Assembly (NCBI RefSeq): GCF_020080045.1
Contig: NZ_CP083451.1
Coordinates: forward strand, 62,001 to 126,000
Reading direction: 5' to 3'
DNA: 64,000 bases
Origin: Comamonas odontotermitis
GTDB lineage: Bacteria > Pseudomonadota > Gammaproteobacteria > Burkholderiales > Burkholderiaceae_C
Below the pieces are notes generated by a model. It searched no databases. It was not told the origin of the DNA and saw nothing but the letters and a program-made list of their open reading frames with translations. This document shows, piece by piece, positions 1 through 8,164 of this stretch. Position 1 is the stretch's first letter. Each line of letters opens with the position of its first letter. The translations under genes were made by a program, and so were the position numbers.

Positions 1-39
1 AAGCACAGCGGTCTTCAAAACGATACGACGGAAGTTCAT
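1..39 (-). CDS. Start of an exported protein, cut by the window edge
   Basis: Only the first 13 codons are present, read leftward off the window. They begin Met-Asn-Phe-Arg-Arg and continue into a hydrophobic stretch, which is how a signal peptide starts. An AAAGGA ribosome-binding site lies about eight bases upstream of the ATG. The gene sits directly downstream of the iclR-type gene on the same strand, so it may be its target, for example a periplasmic solute receptor. The product cannot be named from 13 residues. Confidence 0.5.
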   Translation of the reverse strand, partial: MNFRRIVLKTAVL

Positions 40-80
40 GGGGAAGTCCTTTCGGGGGGAAATTGGAAAAATGGAATCAA

Positions 81-857
81 TCACTCAGCCAGAATGCGGG
101 AAATGCGCGCCGCAGCCGCCAGGGTGGCCTGCACCAGCTGCGCCTCCTGCTGCAGCACGCGCTGGTGCGGCGCCATCAGCGTGATCGCAGCCAACGCGCG
201 GCGGCCGCTGCCAAAAAGCGGTGTGCTGCAGCCCCATACACCGGCATCGACTTCGCCGACGGTGGTGATGTAGCCCCGCTCGCGCAGCGCAGCCAGCTCG
301 GCAGCCGCCTCGTTGTACGCCGCCGTGTCGCGGCCATGGTGCTGGCTGAGCAATGCGTCGCGCTGCACGGCGGGCAGGTAGGCCAGCACGCATTTGGCCG
401 AAGCGCCCACCCGCAGGGGCACGCTGCTGCCCTTGACGAAAGAGCAGCGCAGCGACTGCGGGCTCTCCACCATGTCCAGACACACGGCCTGGCCATTGGC
501 GGCGACCAGCAGGCCTGCGCTTTCGCGGGTCTGCTCGGTCAGCTGCACCAGAATAGGCCGTGCCACCTGCACCAGGTGCGAGCCGTCATCAAAACCACGG
601 GCCAGCTGCAAACCCAGCGGCCCGGGCGCGTAGCTGCCACCATGCTCGACCACAAAGCCAAAGCGCTTGAGCCGCGCCAGTTGCCGGTACAGGCTGCTGC
701 GCGGCAGGCCGGTGCGCTGCATCAGGTCTGCCGCAGACAACGCGCAGTCTGCACAGGCCAGCACTGCCAGCACCTGCAGCACACGGTCGGCAGCCGAAAT
801 CTCGGCAGCCGGTGCAGCAGGGTCTTGGGCAGTCGCAAAGCGCTCGGGGGCATTCAT
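81..857 (-). CDS. IclR-family transcriptional regulator
   Basis: A 258-residue DNA-binding regulator of the IclR type. Residues about 22-75 form the N-terminal winged helix-turn-helix, with LSAADLMQRTGLPRSSLYR as the helix-turn-helix core. Residues about 90-255 form the effector-binding domain, with the family pattern VGASAKCVLAYLP and a late ERGY segment. IclR proteins usually control a nearby catabolic operon in response to a small aromatic or organic acid. Here the candidates are the truncated exported protein just downstream and the molybdenum hydroxylase genes to the right. Two 15-bp palindromes of the same design lie upstream and may be its operators. The effector cannot be told from the sequence. 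Confidence 0.9.
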   Translation of the reverse strand: MNAPERFATAQDPAAPAAEISAADRVLQVLAVLACADCALSAADLMQRTGLPRSSLYRQLARLKRFGFVVEHGGSYAPGPLGLQLARGFDDGSHLVQVARPILVQLTEQTRESAGLLVAANGQAVCLDMVESPQSLRCSFVKGSSVPLRVGASAKCVLAYLPAVQRDALLSQHHGRDTAAYNEAAAELAALRERGYITTVGEVDAGVWGCSTPLFGSGRRALAAITLMAPHQRVLQQEAQLVQATLAAAARISRILAE

Positions 858-865
858 TCTTTAAT

Positions 866-880
866 TCCCATATTTTGGGA
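866..880. promoter_or_regulatory. Palindromic operator-like site upstream of iclR
   Basis: The site has arms TCCCA and TGGGA separated by five A/T bases, beginning nine bases upstream of the iclR start codon. The same arms and spacing recur at 987-1001. A pair of like palindromes beside an IclR gene fits an autoregulatory operator; binding is inferred. Confidence 0.45.
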
Positions 881-896
881 TCGAAAAATCACAACC

Positions 897-910
897 TGAA
901 ACAGGTTTCA
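897..910. promoter_or_regulatory. LacI-type palindrome TGAAACAGGTTTCA
   Basis: The 14-mer TGAAACAGGTTTCA differs by one central base from the perfect palindrome TGAAACCGGTTTCA found ahead of the kgu operon in this window. It lies between the two IclR-type palindromes. It could be bound by the same LacI/PtxS-type regulator or a paralogue; this is inference from sequence match only. Confidence 0.35.
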
Positions 911-986
911 TGCCGGAATTTTCATTTCTCCCTCTGTAGAGGCTCTTAGTAAAAACCCTTGATTACGTCAGAATGCAAATTGCATA

Positions 987-1001
987 TCCCATTTAATGGG
1001 A
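987..1001. promoter_or_regulatory. Second palindromic operator-like site
   Basis: The arms are TCCCA and TGGGA with a five-base A/T spacer, identical in arms and spacing to the site at 866-880 and 121 bp from it. Two copies of one palindrome in a 150-bp AT-rich leader support a dimeric regulator, most simply the adjacent IclR protein. Confidence 0.4.
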
Positions 1002-1059
1002 ATTTAAATTGTAAAACTGGGATGGCTCTGCGGATTCACGCCACCCATGAGCGGTCTCA

Positions 1060-1325
1060 GAACGTGTTTACGATCTCTACGCAGCCGCGTTGGAGTGCAA
1101 TCGGGATGAGTTCGAAGCGATAGGCCGCAGCTTGCACCGGGGTGCAAGCAAGGGTCAGCGCGCAGAAATCGCCCGATTTCACTCCAACCCATAGGGACAG
1201 TGGGTTTGCGGGCGGTCTGCGTCGTTGCAAATCCTCGCAATAGCATGGCTATTGCTGCGGTATTGCGCCTAGCAGCCCATCCCGCAAAGCCACTGTCGCG
1301 GCGCGAGGAGATCGTAAACACGTTC
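1060..1325. mobile_element. MITE-like element with terminal inverted repeats and nested hairpins
   Basis: The 266-bp element is bounded by a perfect 18-bp inverted repeat, GAACGTGTTTACGATCTC at the left and its complement at 1308-1325. Inside are two further arms. A 16-bp inverted repeat (1090-1105 with 1172-1187, one mismatch) encloses a 9-bp hairpin at 1130-1149. A 15-bp inverted repeat (1198-1212 with 1281-1295, one mismatch) encloses an 8-bp hairpin at 1237-1255. The whole could fold into a two-armed cloverleaf. It holds no convincing gene and no transposase. This fits a non-autonomous transposable element or a structured intergenic repeat. The flanks at 1002-1059 and 1326-1463 show nothing else recognisable. 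Confidence 0.6.
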
Positions 1326-1463
1326 TCAACCGGCACGGCTGATGGCACAGACCTGCAGCCCGCCGCAGAAGATGAAAGCAAGGATGATGCCGCGTGCACG
1401 GCGGTGTACCGATGCGCACCAGGAGGCGCCAGAGGGCGCCCATGGAGTGAGCTTGCCGATCGG

Positions 1464-2477
1464 CTAGAGGGAGGCGCCCGCCAGGGCCTTGCCCTGCTCC
1501 ACGCTCATCTCACGCGGCAGGGCGACACCGTTCTTGACGGCCAGTATCTCGGCCATGATGCTGACGGCGATCTCCGCCGGGGTCTTGCTGCCGATGTACA
1601 GGCCCACCGGGCCGTGCAGGCGCGCCAGGCTCGCCTCGGTCTCGCCGAAATGGGTTTTGAGCCGGTCCTTGCGGCTGTCGGTATTGCGGCGCGACCCAAT
1701 GGCGCCCACATAGAACGCCGGGCTGCGCAGGGCTTCTAGCAGGGCGAGGTCATCGAGCTTGGGGTCGTGGCTCAGGGCCACGATACAGCTGCGCGGGTCA
1801 GGGGCAAAGGCCAGCACCGCGTCGTCGGGCATGTCGTGCCACAGCCGCACGCCGGGCAAGCTGAGCGCGCCCCAGTACTCTTCGCGCGGGTCGCACACCG
1901 TCACGGCAAAACCGGAAAACTGCGCCATCGTGGCCAGGTACTGCGCCATGGCGCCTGCCCCGATCAGCAACATGCGCCAGGCAGGGCCCAGCACATTGCG
2001 CATGGTGTCGCCGTCCCACTGCAGGTCGATGGCCTGGAGGGCAGGCGCCAGCGAGGTAACACCCGTGCGGCCATCGACAATCCGCTCCACCAGCAGGCCG
2101 CGCGAGAGGCGCTCCACCAGATCGCACAGCACCGGCAAGGGGGGTGCAAACTCCAGCAGCAACTCCAGGGTGCCGCCGCACGGCAGCCCGAAGCGATGCG
2201 CCTCATCGGCTGTGACCCCATAGCGCACCAGCTGGGTGGGCTGGCCACCCACGGCCGCGGCGCGCTGCGGCCCCGAAAAGCGCTGGATCAGGTCGTCCTC
2301 AATGCAACCACCCGATACCGAGCCGACCGCCTGGCCATCGCCGCGCAAGGCCATCATGGCCCCTTCCGGCCTGGGCGACGAGCCCCAGGTGCGTACCACC
2401 GTGGCCAGCAGCGCCGGGTGGCCGGCTTCGAGCCAGTCCTTCAGGGTTCGCAGCACCAGGGCGTCCATGTCTTCCAT
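1464..2477 (-). CDS. XdhC-family molybdenum hydroxylase maturation protein
   Basis: A 337-residue XdhC/CoxI-type protein. Members bind molybdopterin cofactor and help sulfurate and insert it into xanthine dehydrogenase-family enzymes. The N-terminal part (residues about 10-80) has the XdhC pattern WGSSPRPEGAMMAL and GSVSGGCIE. The C-terminal part (about 165-330) is a Rossmann-like domain with LLIGAGAMAQYLATMA and the late motif GAIGSRRN. It follows the mocA-like gene on the same strand with a 17-bp gap, so the two are probably cotranscribed. Both are divergent from the iorA/iorB-like enzyme genes, which they presumably serve. Length and domain order are normal for the family. Confidence 0.88.
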   Translation of the reverse strand: MEDMDALVLRTLKDWLEAGHPALLATVVRTWGSSPRPEGAMMALRGDGQAVGSVSGGCIEDDLIQRFSGPQRAAAVGGQPTQLVRYGVTADEAHRFGLPCGGTLELLLEFAPPLPVLCDLVERLSRGLLVERIVDGRTGVTSLAPALQAIDLQWDGDTMRNVLGPAWRMLLIGAGAMAQYLATMAQFSGFAVTVCDPREEYWGALSLPGVRLWHDMPDDAVLAFAPDPRSCIVALSHDPKLDDLALLEALRSPAFYVGAIGSRRNTDSRKDRLKTHFGETEASLARLHGPVGLYIGSKTPAEIAVSIMAEILAVKNGVALPREMSVEQGKALAGASL

Positions 2478-2494
2478 CGCAGCTCCTCACATCC

Positions 2495-3118
2495 TCATTC
2501 CATGGCAGCTGGCACCGCCGCAAGGCGCGCCAGCCGCTGCAGATCTTCGAGCGTATCCACGTCGCTCACCACGCCGGCATCCTGCACCGGCGCATCCTGC
2601 ACCTGCCGCGCCGCGCGCAGGGCCTGCACCACACTGGCAGCCCCCTGCTCGCCGCTGAGCTGGCTCAGCGCCGGGTAGCAAAGGGCATCAAACACCACCG
2701 GATGGCCCCGCTGGCCGTCGTAATGGGGCACCACGCAGCGAATGCCCCGAGGCCTTGCATCTTGCAATTGCTGCGCCAAAGACACCAGGGTAGCGGCCTG
2801 CACCAGAGGCAGATCACCCGGCAGTACCAGCCAGGCACTGGCCTGCGACGTGGCGCGCACCCCGGCTGCAATGGAGTCGCCCATACCGGTGCCCGCTGGC
2901 ATGGCATCCACCACATGCCAGGGCAGGCCGCTGGCCTGCACGGCAGCCAATACGTGGTCCAGCACGGCGCGCCCCTTGAGCTGTGCCTGCAGTTTGCTGC
3001 CGCTGCCACCCGATTGCACAAAACGACGCCCCTGCCCGGCTGCAAGCACGACGACAACGGCGTCTTCAAAGCGTTGATCGGAAGAAGGTGCGGCGGCAGG
3101 CATGTTCGTGAGCATCAT
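2495..3118 (-). CDS. mocA: MobA/MocA-like NTP transferase for molybdenum cofactor
   Basis: A nucleotidyltransferase of the MobA/MocA group, about 207 residues from the chosen start. MocA-type enzymes attach CMP to molybdopterin for hydroxylases of the xanthine oxidase family. The glycine-rich nucleotide-binding loop VVLAAGQGRRF is near the N-terminus, and the metal-binding LPGDLPLV motif is central. The frame stays open upstream to 3202. The ATG at 3118 was preferred because a GGAAGG lies about 12 bases before it and it puts the NTP loop near the N-terminus; a further ATG follows at once. The gene is divergent from the iorA-like gene and precedes xdhC. MocA rather than MobA is inferred from the neighbours. 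Confidence 0.8.
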   Translation of the reverse strand: MMLTNMPAAAPSSDQRFEDAVVVVLAAGQGRRFVQSGGSGSKLQAQLKGRAVLDHVLAAVQASGLPWHVVDAMPAGTGMGDSIAAGVRATSQASAWLVLPGDLPLVQAATLVSLAQQLQDARPRGIRCVVPHYDGQRGHPVVFDALCYPALSQLSGEQGAASVVQALRAARQVQDAPVQDAGVVSDVDTLEDLQRLARLAAVPAAME

Positions 3119-3247
3119 TCGTCGCCGCTGCCTTCCATGTAGGACAGCAGGCCGTGATGCGCGCGAGACGTTGACGCGCCGGGCGTTTCTACGCAAATTC
3201 ATGTGGCGCTTCCCTCCTCCCCACGATCCAAAACAGACAAGACCCCC

Positions 3248-3730
3248 ATGGCGACACTATCCATCAACGGTACGCAGCAAACCGTGCAAGCTGCGGACGA
3301 CACCCCACTGCTGTGGGTGCTGCGCGACGAACTGGGCATGACCGGCACCAAATTTGGCTGCGGCATGGCGATGTGCGGTGCCTGCACCGTGCATGTCGAC
3401 GGCCAGCCGACCCGCTCGTGCGTCACCCCCATCTCTGCGCTGCAAGGCGTGCAGGTGGCAACGATCGAGCACCAGGAGGCCGATGCCATCGGCCGCGCGG
3501 TACAGGCCGCCTGGGTGGAACTGAGCGTGGCCCAGTGCGGTTATTGCCAGGCCGGGCAGATCATGTCGGCCATCGGCCTGCTCAAGAGCAACAAGAGCCC
3601 GTCGGACCAGGAGATCCGTGATGCGATGAGCGGCAACCTCTGCCGCTGCGGCGCTTATCTGCGCATCCATGCCGCCATCCAGCTGGCGGCCAAGAATCTG
3701 GCCAAGGCAGGGACGGGAGCTCCATCATGA
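3248..3730 (+). CDS. iorA: (2Fe-2S)-binding small subunit of a molybdenum hydroxylase
   Basis: A 160-residue iron-sulfur subunit like isoquinoline 1-oxidoreductase alpha chain. It passes electrons from the molybdenum subunit to an acceptor. The plant-type ferredoxin cluster is at residues about 39-60 with CGMAMCGAC and a fourth Cys in RSC. The second cluster domain carries CGYCQAGQ and, further on, CRCGAY. The ATG at 3248 removes a non-conserved 15-residue extension and starts at the family-typical beta strand TLSINGT. The stop overlaps the next start as ATGA, so the two subunits are translationally coupled. The substrate is unknown; the name is by family resemblance. Confidence 0.88.
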   Translation: MATLSINGTQQTVQAADDTPLLWVLRDELGMTGTKFGCGMAMCGACTVHVDGQPTRSCVTPISALQGVQVATIEHQEADAIGRAVQAAWVELSVAQCGYCQAGQIMSAIGLLKSNKSPSDQEIRDAMSGNLCRCGAYLRIHAAIQLAAKNLAKAGTGAPS

Positions 3731-6030
3731 ATGCACGCGACAAGAACCTCAGCGGCCTCTCGCGCCGCCAGTTGCTGCAGGCCGGCGTTGCCGGGCTGAC
3801 CCTGGCAGTCACCGCGCAAGGCAAGGTGTGGGCCGCCACACCGGCAGAAGCCAAGAAATACGGAGCCGATTCCATGCCTGGCGGCACGGTGGATGATCCG
3901 TTGGTCTTCGTCTCCATCGCGGACAGCGGAGTGGTCACCATCATCGCCCACCGCGTGGAAATGGGCACCGGCGTGCGCACCAGCCTTCCGATGGTCGTGG
4001 CCGACGAGATGGAAGCCAAGTGGGACATGGTGCAGGTGCAGCAGGCCGAAGCCAACGAAGCCCGCTATGGAAACCAGAACGTGGACGGCTCGCGCAGCAT
4101 GCGCCACTTTTTCATGCCCATGCGCCGCGTGGGCGCCGCCGCACGCCAGATGCTGGAAGCGGCCGCTGCCGCCCAGTGGGGCGTGCCGGTGGCACAGGTG
4201 AAGGCCGTGCAGCACGAGGTGGTGCACAGCGCCAGCGGCAGGCGCCTGGGATACGGAGCGCTCGCACAGGCGGCAGCCAAGCTGGCAGTGCCATCCGAGA
4301 GCCAGCGCCGCCTCAAGAAGGAATCGGAGTTCCGCTACATCGGCAAGAGCCAGGTGCGCATGGTGGATCTGGAAGCCATCGGCAAGGGCCAGGCCAAATA
4401 CGGCATGGACCAGCACATGCCGGGCATGGTGTACGCCGTGGTTGCGCGCCCTGGGGTGCTGGGCGTCAAGCTGCGCAGCTTCAATGGCGACAAGGCCATG
4501 CAGGTGCCGGGTGTTCTCAAGCTGGTCGAGATACCCATGTACCAGGGCGCCCCTGCGTTCAGCCCCCTGGGCGGGGTTGCCGTGGTGGCCTGCAATACCT
4601 GGGCGGCCATGCAGGGCCGCAAGGCGCTGGAGCTGACCTGGGAAGACAGCCCGCACACTCAGTATGACTCGACCAGCTACCGCCAGACCCTGGAGAAGGC
4701 GGCCCGCTCGCCCGGTAAATCGGTGCGCAACGAAGGCGATGTGGCCGCCGTGTGGGGCAAGGCCAAACCGGCGCAGCGCATCACCGCCGAGTACTACATC
4801 CCCACGCTGGCGCATGCGTCCATGGAACCCCCCGTGGCCACCGCCCTGGTCAAGGATGGTCAGTGCGAGATCTGGACATCCAGCCAGGACCCGCAGACCG
4901 CGCTGAACTACGTGGCCAAGGCCCTGGGCCTGCCGCCCGAGAAAGTGAAGGTCCAATGCGGGCTGCTGGGTGGCGGGTTTGGCCGCAAATCCAAGTGCGA
5001 CTATGTGGTGGAAGCCGCGCTGGTGGCCAAGGCCATGCCCGGCACGCCGGTCAAGCTGGTATGGACGCGCGAGGACGACATCCAGCACGACTACTACCAC
5101 GCCGTAGCGGTGGAGCACCTGGAAGCGGCCATCGGCAAGAAAGGCCTGCCGGACAGCTGGCTGCACCGCACGGTCTCGCCCACCATCAGCTCCCTGTTCG
5201 ACCCCAATGCGCAAGGCGAAAGCCCGATGGAGTTGGGCATGGGCGCCATCAACATGCCCTACCGGATACCGAACGTGCGCATTGAAACGGGCAATGTGCC
5301 CGCCCACTCACGCATCGGCTGGTTCCGCTCGGTCTACAACATTCCGCATGCGTTCGCCACCCAGTGCTTCATTGCCGAGCTGGCCCACCATGCAGGCAAG
5401 GACCACAAGCAGTACGCGCTGGACCTGATCGGCCCGGCCAGAAAGCTCAATCCGGAAAAGGCCTTGGCCGACGCCTGGAACTACAGCGAAGACCCCGAAC
5501 GCTACCCCTACGACACCGGGCGCCTGCGCGATGTGATCGAAGCGGCCACACGCGGCGCTGGCTGGGGGCGCAAGCGGCCCAAGGGACGCGGCCTGGGGCT
5601 GGCGTTTTCCTACAGCTTTGTGACCTATGCGGCCACCGTGGTCGAGGTCGAGGTGGATGACAAAGGCCAGGTCAAGGTGCTGGCCGTGGACATGGCGCTC
5701 GACTGCGGCCCGCAGGTCAACCCCGAACGCATCCGCTCACAGATGGAAGGCTCGGCCGTCATGGGCATCGGCATTGCGTTGATGAGCGAGATCAGCTTTG
5801 ACAAGGGCCAATGCAGGCAAAGCAACTTCCACGACTACGAAGTGCTGCGCCACAACGCATCGCCGCCGGTCATCCGCACCCACCTGGTCAACAACCACCT
5901 GCTCACGCCCCCCGGCGGGGTGGGCGAGCCGCCGTTGCCCCCTGTGGCGCCTGCCGTGTGCAACGCCATCTTTGCGGCAACCGGCGTGCGCGTGCGGGAT
6001 CTGCCGGTACGGCAAGTCAAGCGCAGCTGA
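3727..6030 (+). CDS. iorB: Molybdopterin-binding large subunit, Tat-exported hydroxylase
   Basis: A 767-residue catalytic subunit of the xanthine dehydrogenase family, closest by eye to isoquinoline 1-oxidoreductase beta or periplasmic aldehyde dehydrogenases. A twin-arginine signal (SRRQLL followed by a hydrophobic run, residues about 12-36) indicates export of the folded holoenzyme. Cofactor-binding landmarks include GGGFGRK around residue 420 and the C-terminal GVGEPPLPP, whose Glu near residue 733 matches the catalytic base of the family. There is no FAD subunit and no cytochrome c subunit next to it, so the electron acceptor is not visible here. XdhC and a MocA-like protein are encoded divergently. 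The substrate cannot be told from the sequence. Confidence 0.87.
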   Translation: MNARDKNLSGLSRRQLLQAGVAGLTLAVTAQGKVWAATPAEAKKYGADSMPGGTVDDPLVFVSIADSGVVTIIAHRVEMGTGVRTSLPMVVADEMEAKWDMVQVQQAEANEARYGNQNVDGSRSMRHFFMPMRRVGAAARQMLEAAAAAQWGVPVAQVKAVQHEVVHSASGRRLGYGALAQAAAKLAVPSESQRRLKKESEFRYIGKSQVRMVDLEAIGKGQAKYGMDQHMPGMVYAVVARPGVLGVKLRSFNGDKAMQVPGVLKLVEIPMYQGAPAFSPLGGVAVVACNTWAAMQGRKALELTWEDSPHTQYDSTSYRQTLEKAARSPGKSVRNEGDVAAVWGKAKPAQRITAEYYIPTLAHASMEPPVATALVKDGQCEIWTSSQDPQTALNYVAKALGLPPEKVKVQCGLLGGGFGRKSKCDYVVEAALVAKAMPGTPVKLVWTREDDIQHDYYHAVAVEHLEAAIGKKGLPDSWLHRTVSPTISSLFDPNAQGESPMELGMGAINMPYRIPNVRIETGNVPAHSRIGWFRSVYNIPHAFATQCFIAELAHHAGKDHKQYALDLIGPARKLNPEKALADAWNYSEDPERYPYDTGRLRDVIEAATRGAGWGRKRPKGRGLGLAFSYSFVTYAATVVEVEVDDKGQVKVLAVDMALDCGPQVNPERIRSQMEGSAVMGIGIALMSEISFDKGQCRQSNFHDYEVLRHNASPPVIRTHLVNNHLLTPPGGVGEPPLPPVAPAVCNAIFAATGVRVRDLPVRQVKRS

Positions 6031-6054
6031 GCGCCGAGCGCCGCGTTTACAGCG

Positions 6055-6792
6055 TTACAGCGCGGCGAGGTAGGCCAGCGCCGCCAGGGGAGCCGTCTCG
6101 GCGCGCAGCACCCGCGCGCCCAGGGTGACCGGGGCAAAGCCGTGGGTACGGGCCAACGCTTCTTCGGCGGGGCTCAGGCCCCCCTCGGGGCCGGAGAGGA
6201 ACACCACTGGCTGCGTTGCCGCGCGTGCCTGCAAGGCCACGGGCAGCGGCTGTGTGCCCTCGGCCAGCGACAGCACCAGACGCTGGGCACCCGCCAGCGC
6301 ATCTGCCCGGCTCCACTGCGCCAGATCGACCGGCGCATGGATGACCGGCACCTGGTTGCGACCGCACTGTTCGCAGGCGCTGGCCGCAATGGCCTGCCAG
6401 CGCTCCTGGCGCTTCGTCGCCCGGTCGCCCTTGAGGCGCGTCACGGAGCGCTCTGCCTCCAGCGGCGTGATGCTGGCTACGCCCAGTTCGGTGGCCTTTT
6501 CCACCAGCCACTCCATGCGCTCGCCTGCCGTGATACCAGCCAGCAGATGCACCGCCACAGCTGCCTCGCGCTCGACGGCGGCATGGCTGTCGATGCGTAC
6601 GGTGACATGGTTGCGGCCCATCTGCATGATCGTGGCCGCATATTCACCCGCAGGCACCCCCGCCGTACCATTGAACAGGGTAATGCCGTCGCCCGGCTGC
6701 ATGCGAAACACCTGCACATGGCGCGCAGCCTCGGCGGGGAGATCCAGCTCGGCGCCAGTGCGCAGTTCCACAGGGCAATAAAAACGGGGCAT
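6055..6792 (-). CDS. rsmE: 16S rRNA (uracil-1498 N3)-methyltransferase RsmE
   Basis: A 245-residue SPOUT-class methyltransferase that methylates U1498 in the decoding region of 16S rRNA. The N-terminal PUA-like domain begins MPRFYC and includes AARHVQVFRM. The SPOUT domain carries the family signatures EKATELGVASITPLEAERS, FLSGPEGGLSPAEE and LGARVLRAETA, the last two forming the trefoil knot that binds S-adenosylmethionine. Length is typical. It converges with the iorB-like gene and lies downstream of amgK on the same strand, with a copy of the short dispersed repeat in the gap. Confidence 0.94.
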   Translation of the reverse strand: MPRFYCPVELRTGAELDLPAEAARHVQVFRMQPGDGITLFNGTAGVPAGEYAATIMQMGRNHVTVRIDSHAAVEREAAVAVHLLAGITAGERMEWLVEKATELGVASITPLEAERSVTRLKGDRATKRQERWQAIAASACEQCGRNQVPVIHAPVDLAQWSRADALAGAQRLVLSLAEGTQPLPVALQARAATQPVVFLSGPEGGLSPAEEALARTHGFAPVTLGARVLRAETAPLAALAYLAAL

Positions 6793-6807
6793 GTTTCAGG
6801 CCAGAAA

Positions 6808-6853
6808 TACTATAATTTTAATAGCTGCTGGCGCTTGATGGTCGGGCGCCAGA
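6808..6853 (+). repeat. Dispersed stem-loop repeat, copy between amgK and rsmE
   Basis: This copy has an AT-rich lead, ATAGCTGCTGGCGCTTGATG, then GGTCGGGCGCCAG. The arms CTGGCGC and GCGCCAG form a 7-bp stem with an 11-base loop. Related copies lie near 18083, 19808, 35752, 41461, 43862 and 61875. Such short intergenic repeats are common in Comamonadaceae; function is unknown. Confidence 0.6.
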
Positions 6854-6883
6854 GTTCGATTTCTCATTAATTGCTGCCGCGCA

Positions 6884-8071
6884 TCAGCCGCGACCGATCA
6901 CCCAACCGCCCTGCTCCTCGATGCCTTCGATCTCCTGCACCAGGCGCAGCAGGGGTTTGAGTTCGCGGTAACGCGCAGCCGTGGCGCAGATGTACTGGAT
7001 GAAGCGCGGCGTGTCAGCCAGGTACCGGGGCTTGCCATCGCGCAAGGTCAGGCGGGCGAAGATGCCTGCCACTTTCAGGTGGCGCTGAATGCCCATCCAC
7101 TCCACCGCACGGTAGAAATCGCCAAAATCCTCGCCAAATCCGCTGGCGCTCTGGGCGCCCAGCAGGCCGGCCTTGCGGGCCTTTTCCCAGTAGCGGATGG
7201 TGATGTCGATGACGAAATCCTCGTCCCAGCTGATGAAGGCATCGCGCAGCAGGCTGGCAATGTCATAGGTGATGGGGCCATGAAGTGCGTCCTGGAAATC
7301 CAGCACGCCCAGGGCGCCGACCGGCTGGGCTGACGCGGCCGCATCCCACGGCACCATCAGGTTGCGCATCATGAAGTCGCGGTGCACGAACACGCGCGGC
7401 ACCGACAGGTTCTGTGCCACGATGGCGTCAAACGCGCCCTGCAGCACGGCCTGCTGCTTGTCGTTCAGCACCACGCCCCGGTGCTTGGCGATGTACCAGT
7501 CGGGAAACAGTTGCAGCTCGCGGCGCAGCACGGCTTCGTCGTACGGGGGCAGCACGCCTTCTTGCGATGCCTTCTGCCAGTCCACCAGAATATCGACGGC
7601 CTGCATATACCAGGCGTGGGCGGCATTGGGGTCCGCAGGGTTGAGCTTTTCAATCACCGTCTGCGTGCCCAGGTCCGACAGCAGCAGGAAGCCGTTGGCA
7701 GCATCCCAATCCAGGATCTGGGGCGCATTCAAGCCCGCCTGCGCCAGCAGGGCCTGCACCTTCACGAAAGGCTCGCTGTTTTCCTTGTCGGGCGGCGCGT
7801 CCATGATGATGCGCGTGCCACCTTGACTGTCATCAACTCTCAGGTAGCGGCGAAAGCTGGCGTCGGCAGAAGCCAGGCGCACGCTGGCTGGCAAGAGGCC
7901 ATGCTTGTCCGCCACGGCCTGCAGCCAACCCGCAAACAGGGCTTCGCGGACAGGATCGGCCCAGGCGACAGCCGTAACGACCGGTAAAGATTGCGCGGCA
8001 GTGTCAGATGGAGCAGGCGCTGCAGAATTTGCAGCAATAAGGTCAGACATGGGGGAAATAGAATGGCTCAT
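6884..8071 (-). CDS. amgK: Aminoglycoside phosphotransferase-fold sugar kinase, AmgK-like
   Basis: A kinase of about 395 residues with the choline/aminoglycoside phosphotransferase fold. AmgK phosphorylates N-acetylmuramate at the anomeric carbon in the peptidoglycan recycling shunt found in Pseudomonas and betaproteobacteria. The catalytic loop reads VHRDFMMRNLMV and the metal-binding segment LGVLDFQDALHGP, both textbook for this fold. The N-terminal lobe has SFRRYLRV and IIMDAPPDKEN. Of several in-frame starts the ATG at 8071 was chosen; 8050 is also possible, and an upstream extension to 8176 is not family-like. The gene is divergent from lptD, as in many betaproteobacteria. A murU partner is not adjacent here, which slightly weakens the exact name. 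Confidence 0.8.
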   Translation of the reverse strand: MSHSISPMSDLIAANSAAPAPSDTAAQSLPVVTAVAWADPVREALFAGWLQAVADKHGLLPASVRLASADASFRRYLRVDDSQGGTRIIMDAPPDKENSEPFVKVQALLAQAGLNAPQILDWDAANGFLLLSDLGTQTVIEKLNPADPNAAHAWYMQAVDILVDWQKASQEGVLPPYDEAVLRRELQLFPDWYIAKHRGVVLNDKQQAVLQGAFDAIVAQNLSVPRVFVHRDFMMRNLMVPWDAAASAQPVGALGVLDFQDALHGPITYDIASLLRDAFISWDEDFVIDITIRYWEKARKAGLLGAQSASGFGEDFGDFYRAVEWMGIQRHLKVAGIFARLTLRDGKPRYLADTPRFIQYICATAARYRELKPLLRLVQEIEGIEEQGGWVIGRG

Positions 8072-8164
8072 GGATAATGCAGATTCTACAAAGCCCCGCC
8101 GCCCCGACGGGGCGCAGACCCGCCTGCATGCGCTGCATGATGTACAGGCCAGTGGCAATTTCCC

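Noticed and set aside
1004..1443. Short minus-strand open frames within and beside the MITE-like element
   Set aside because: They cross the inverted repeats, lack ribosome-binding sites and show no known protein features.
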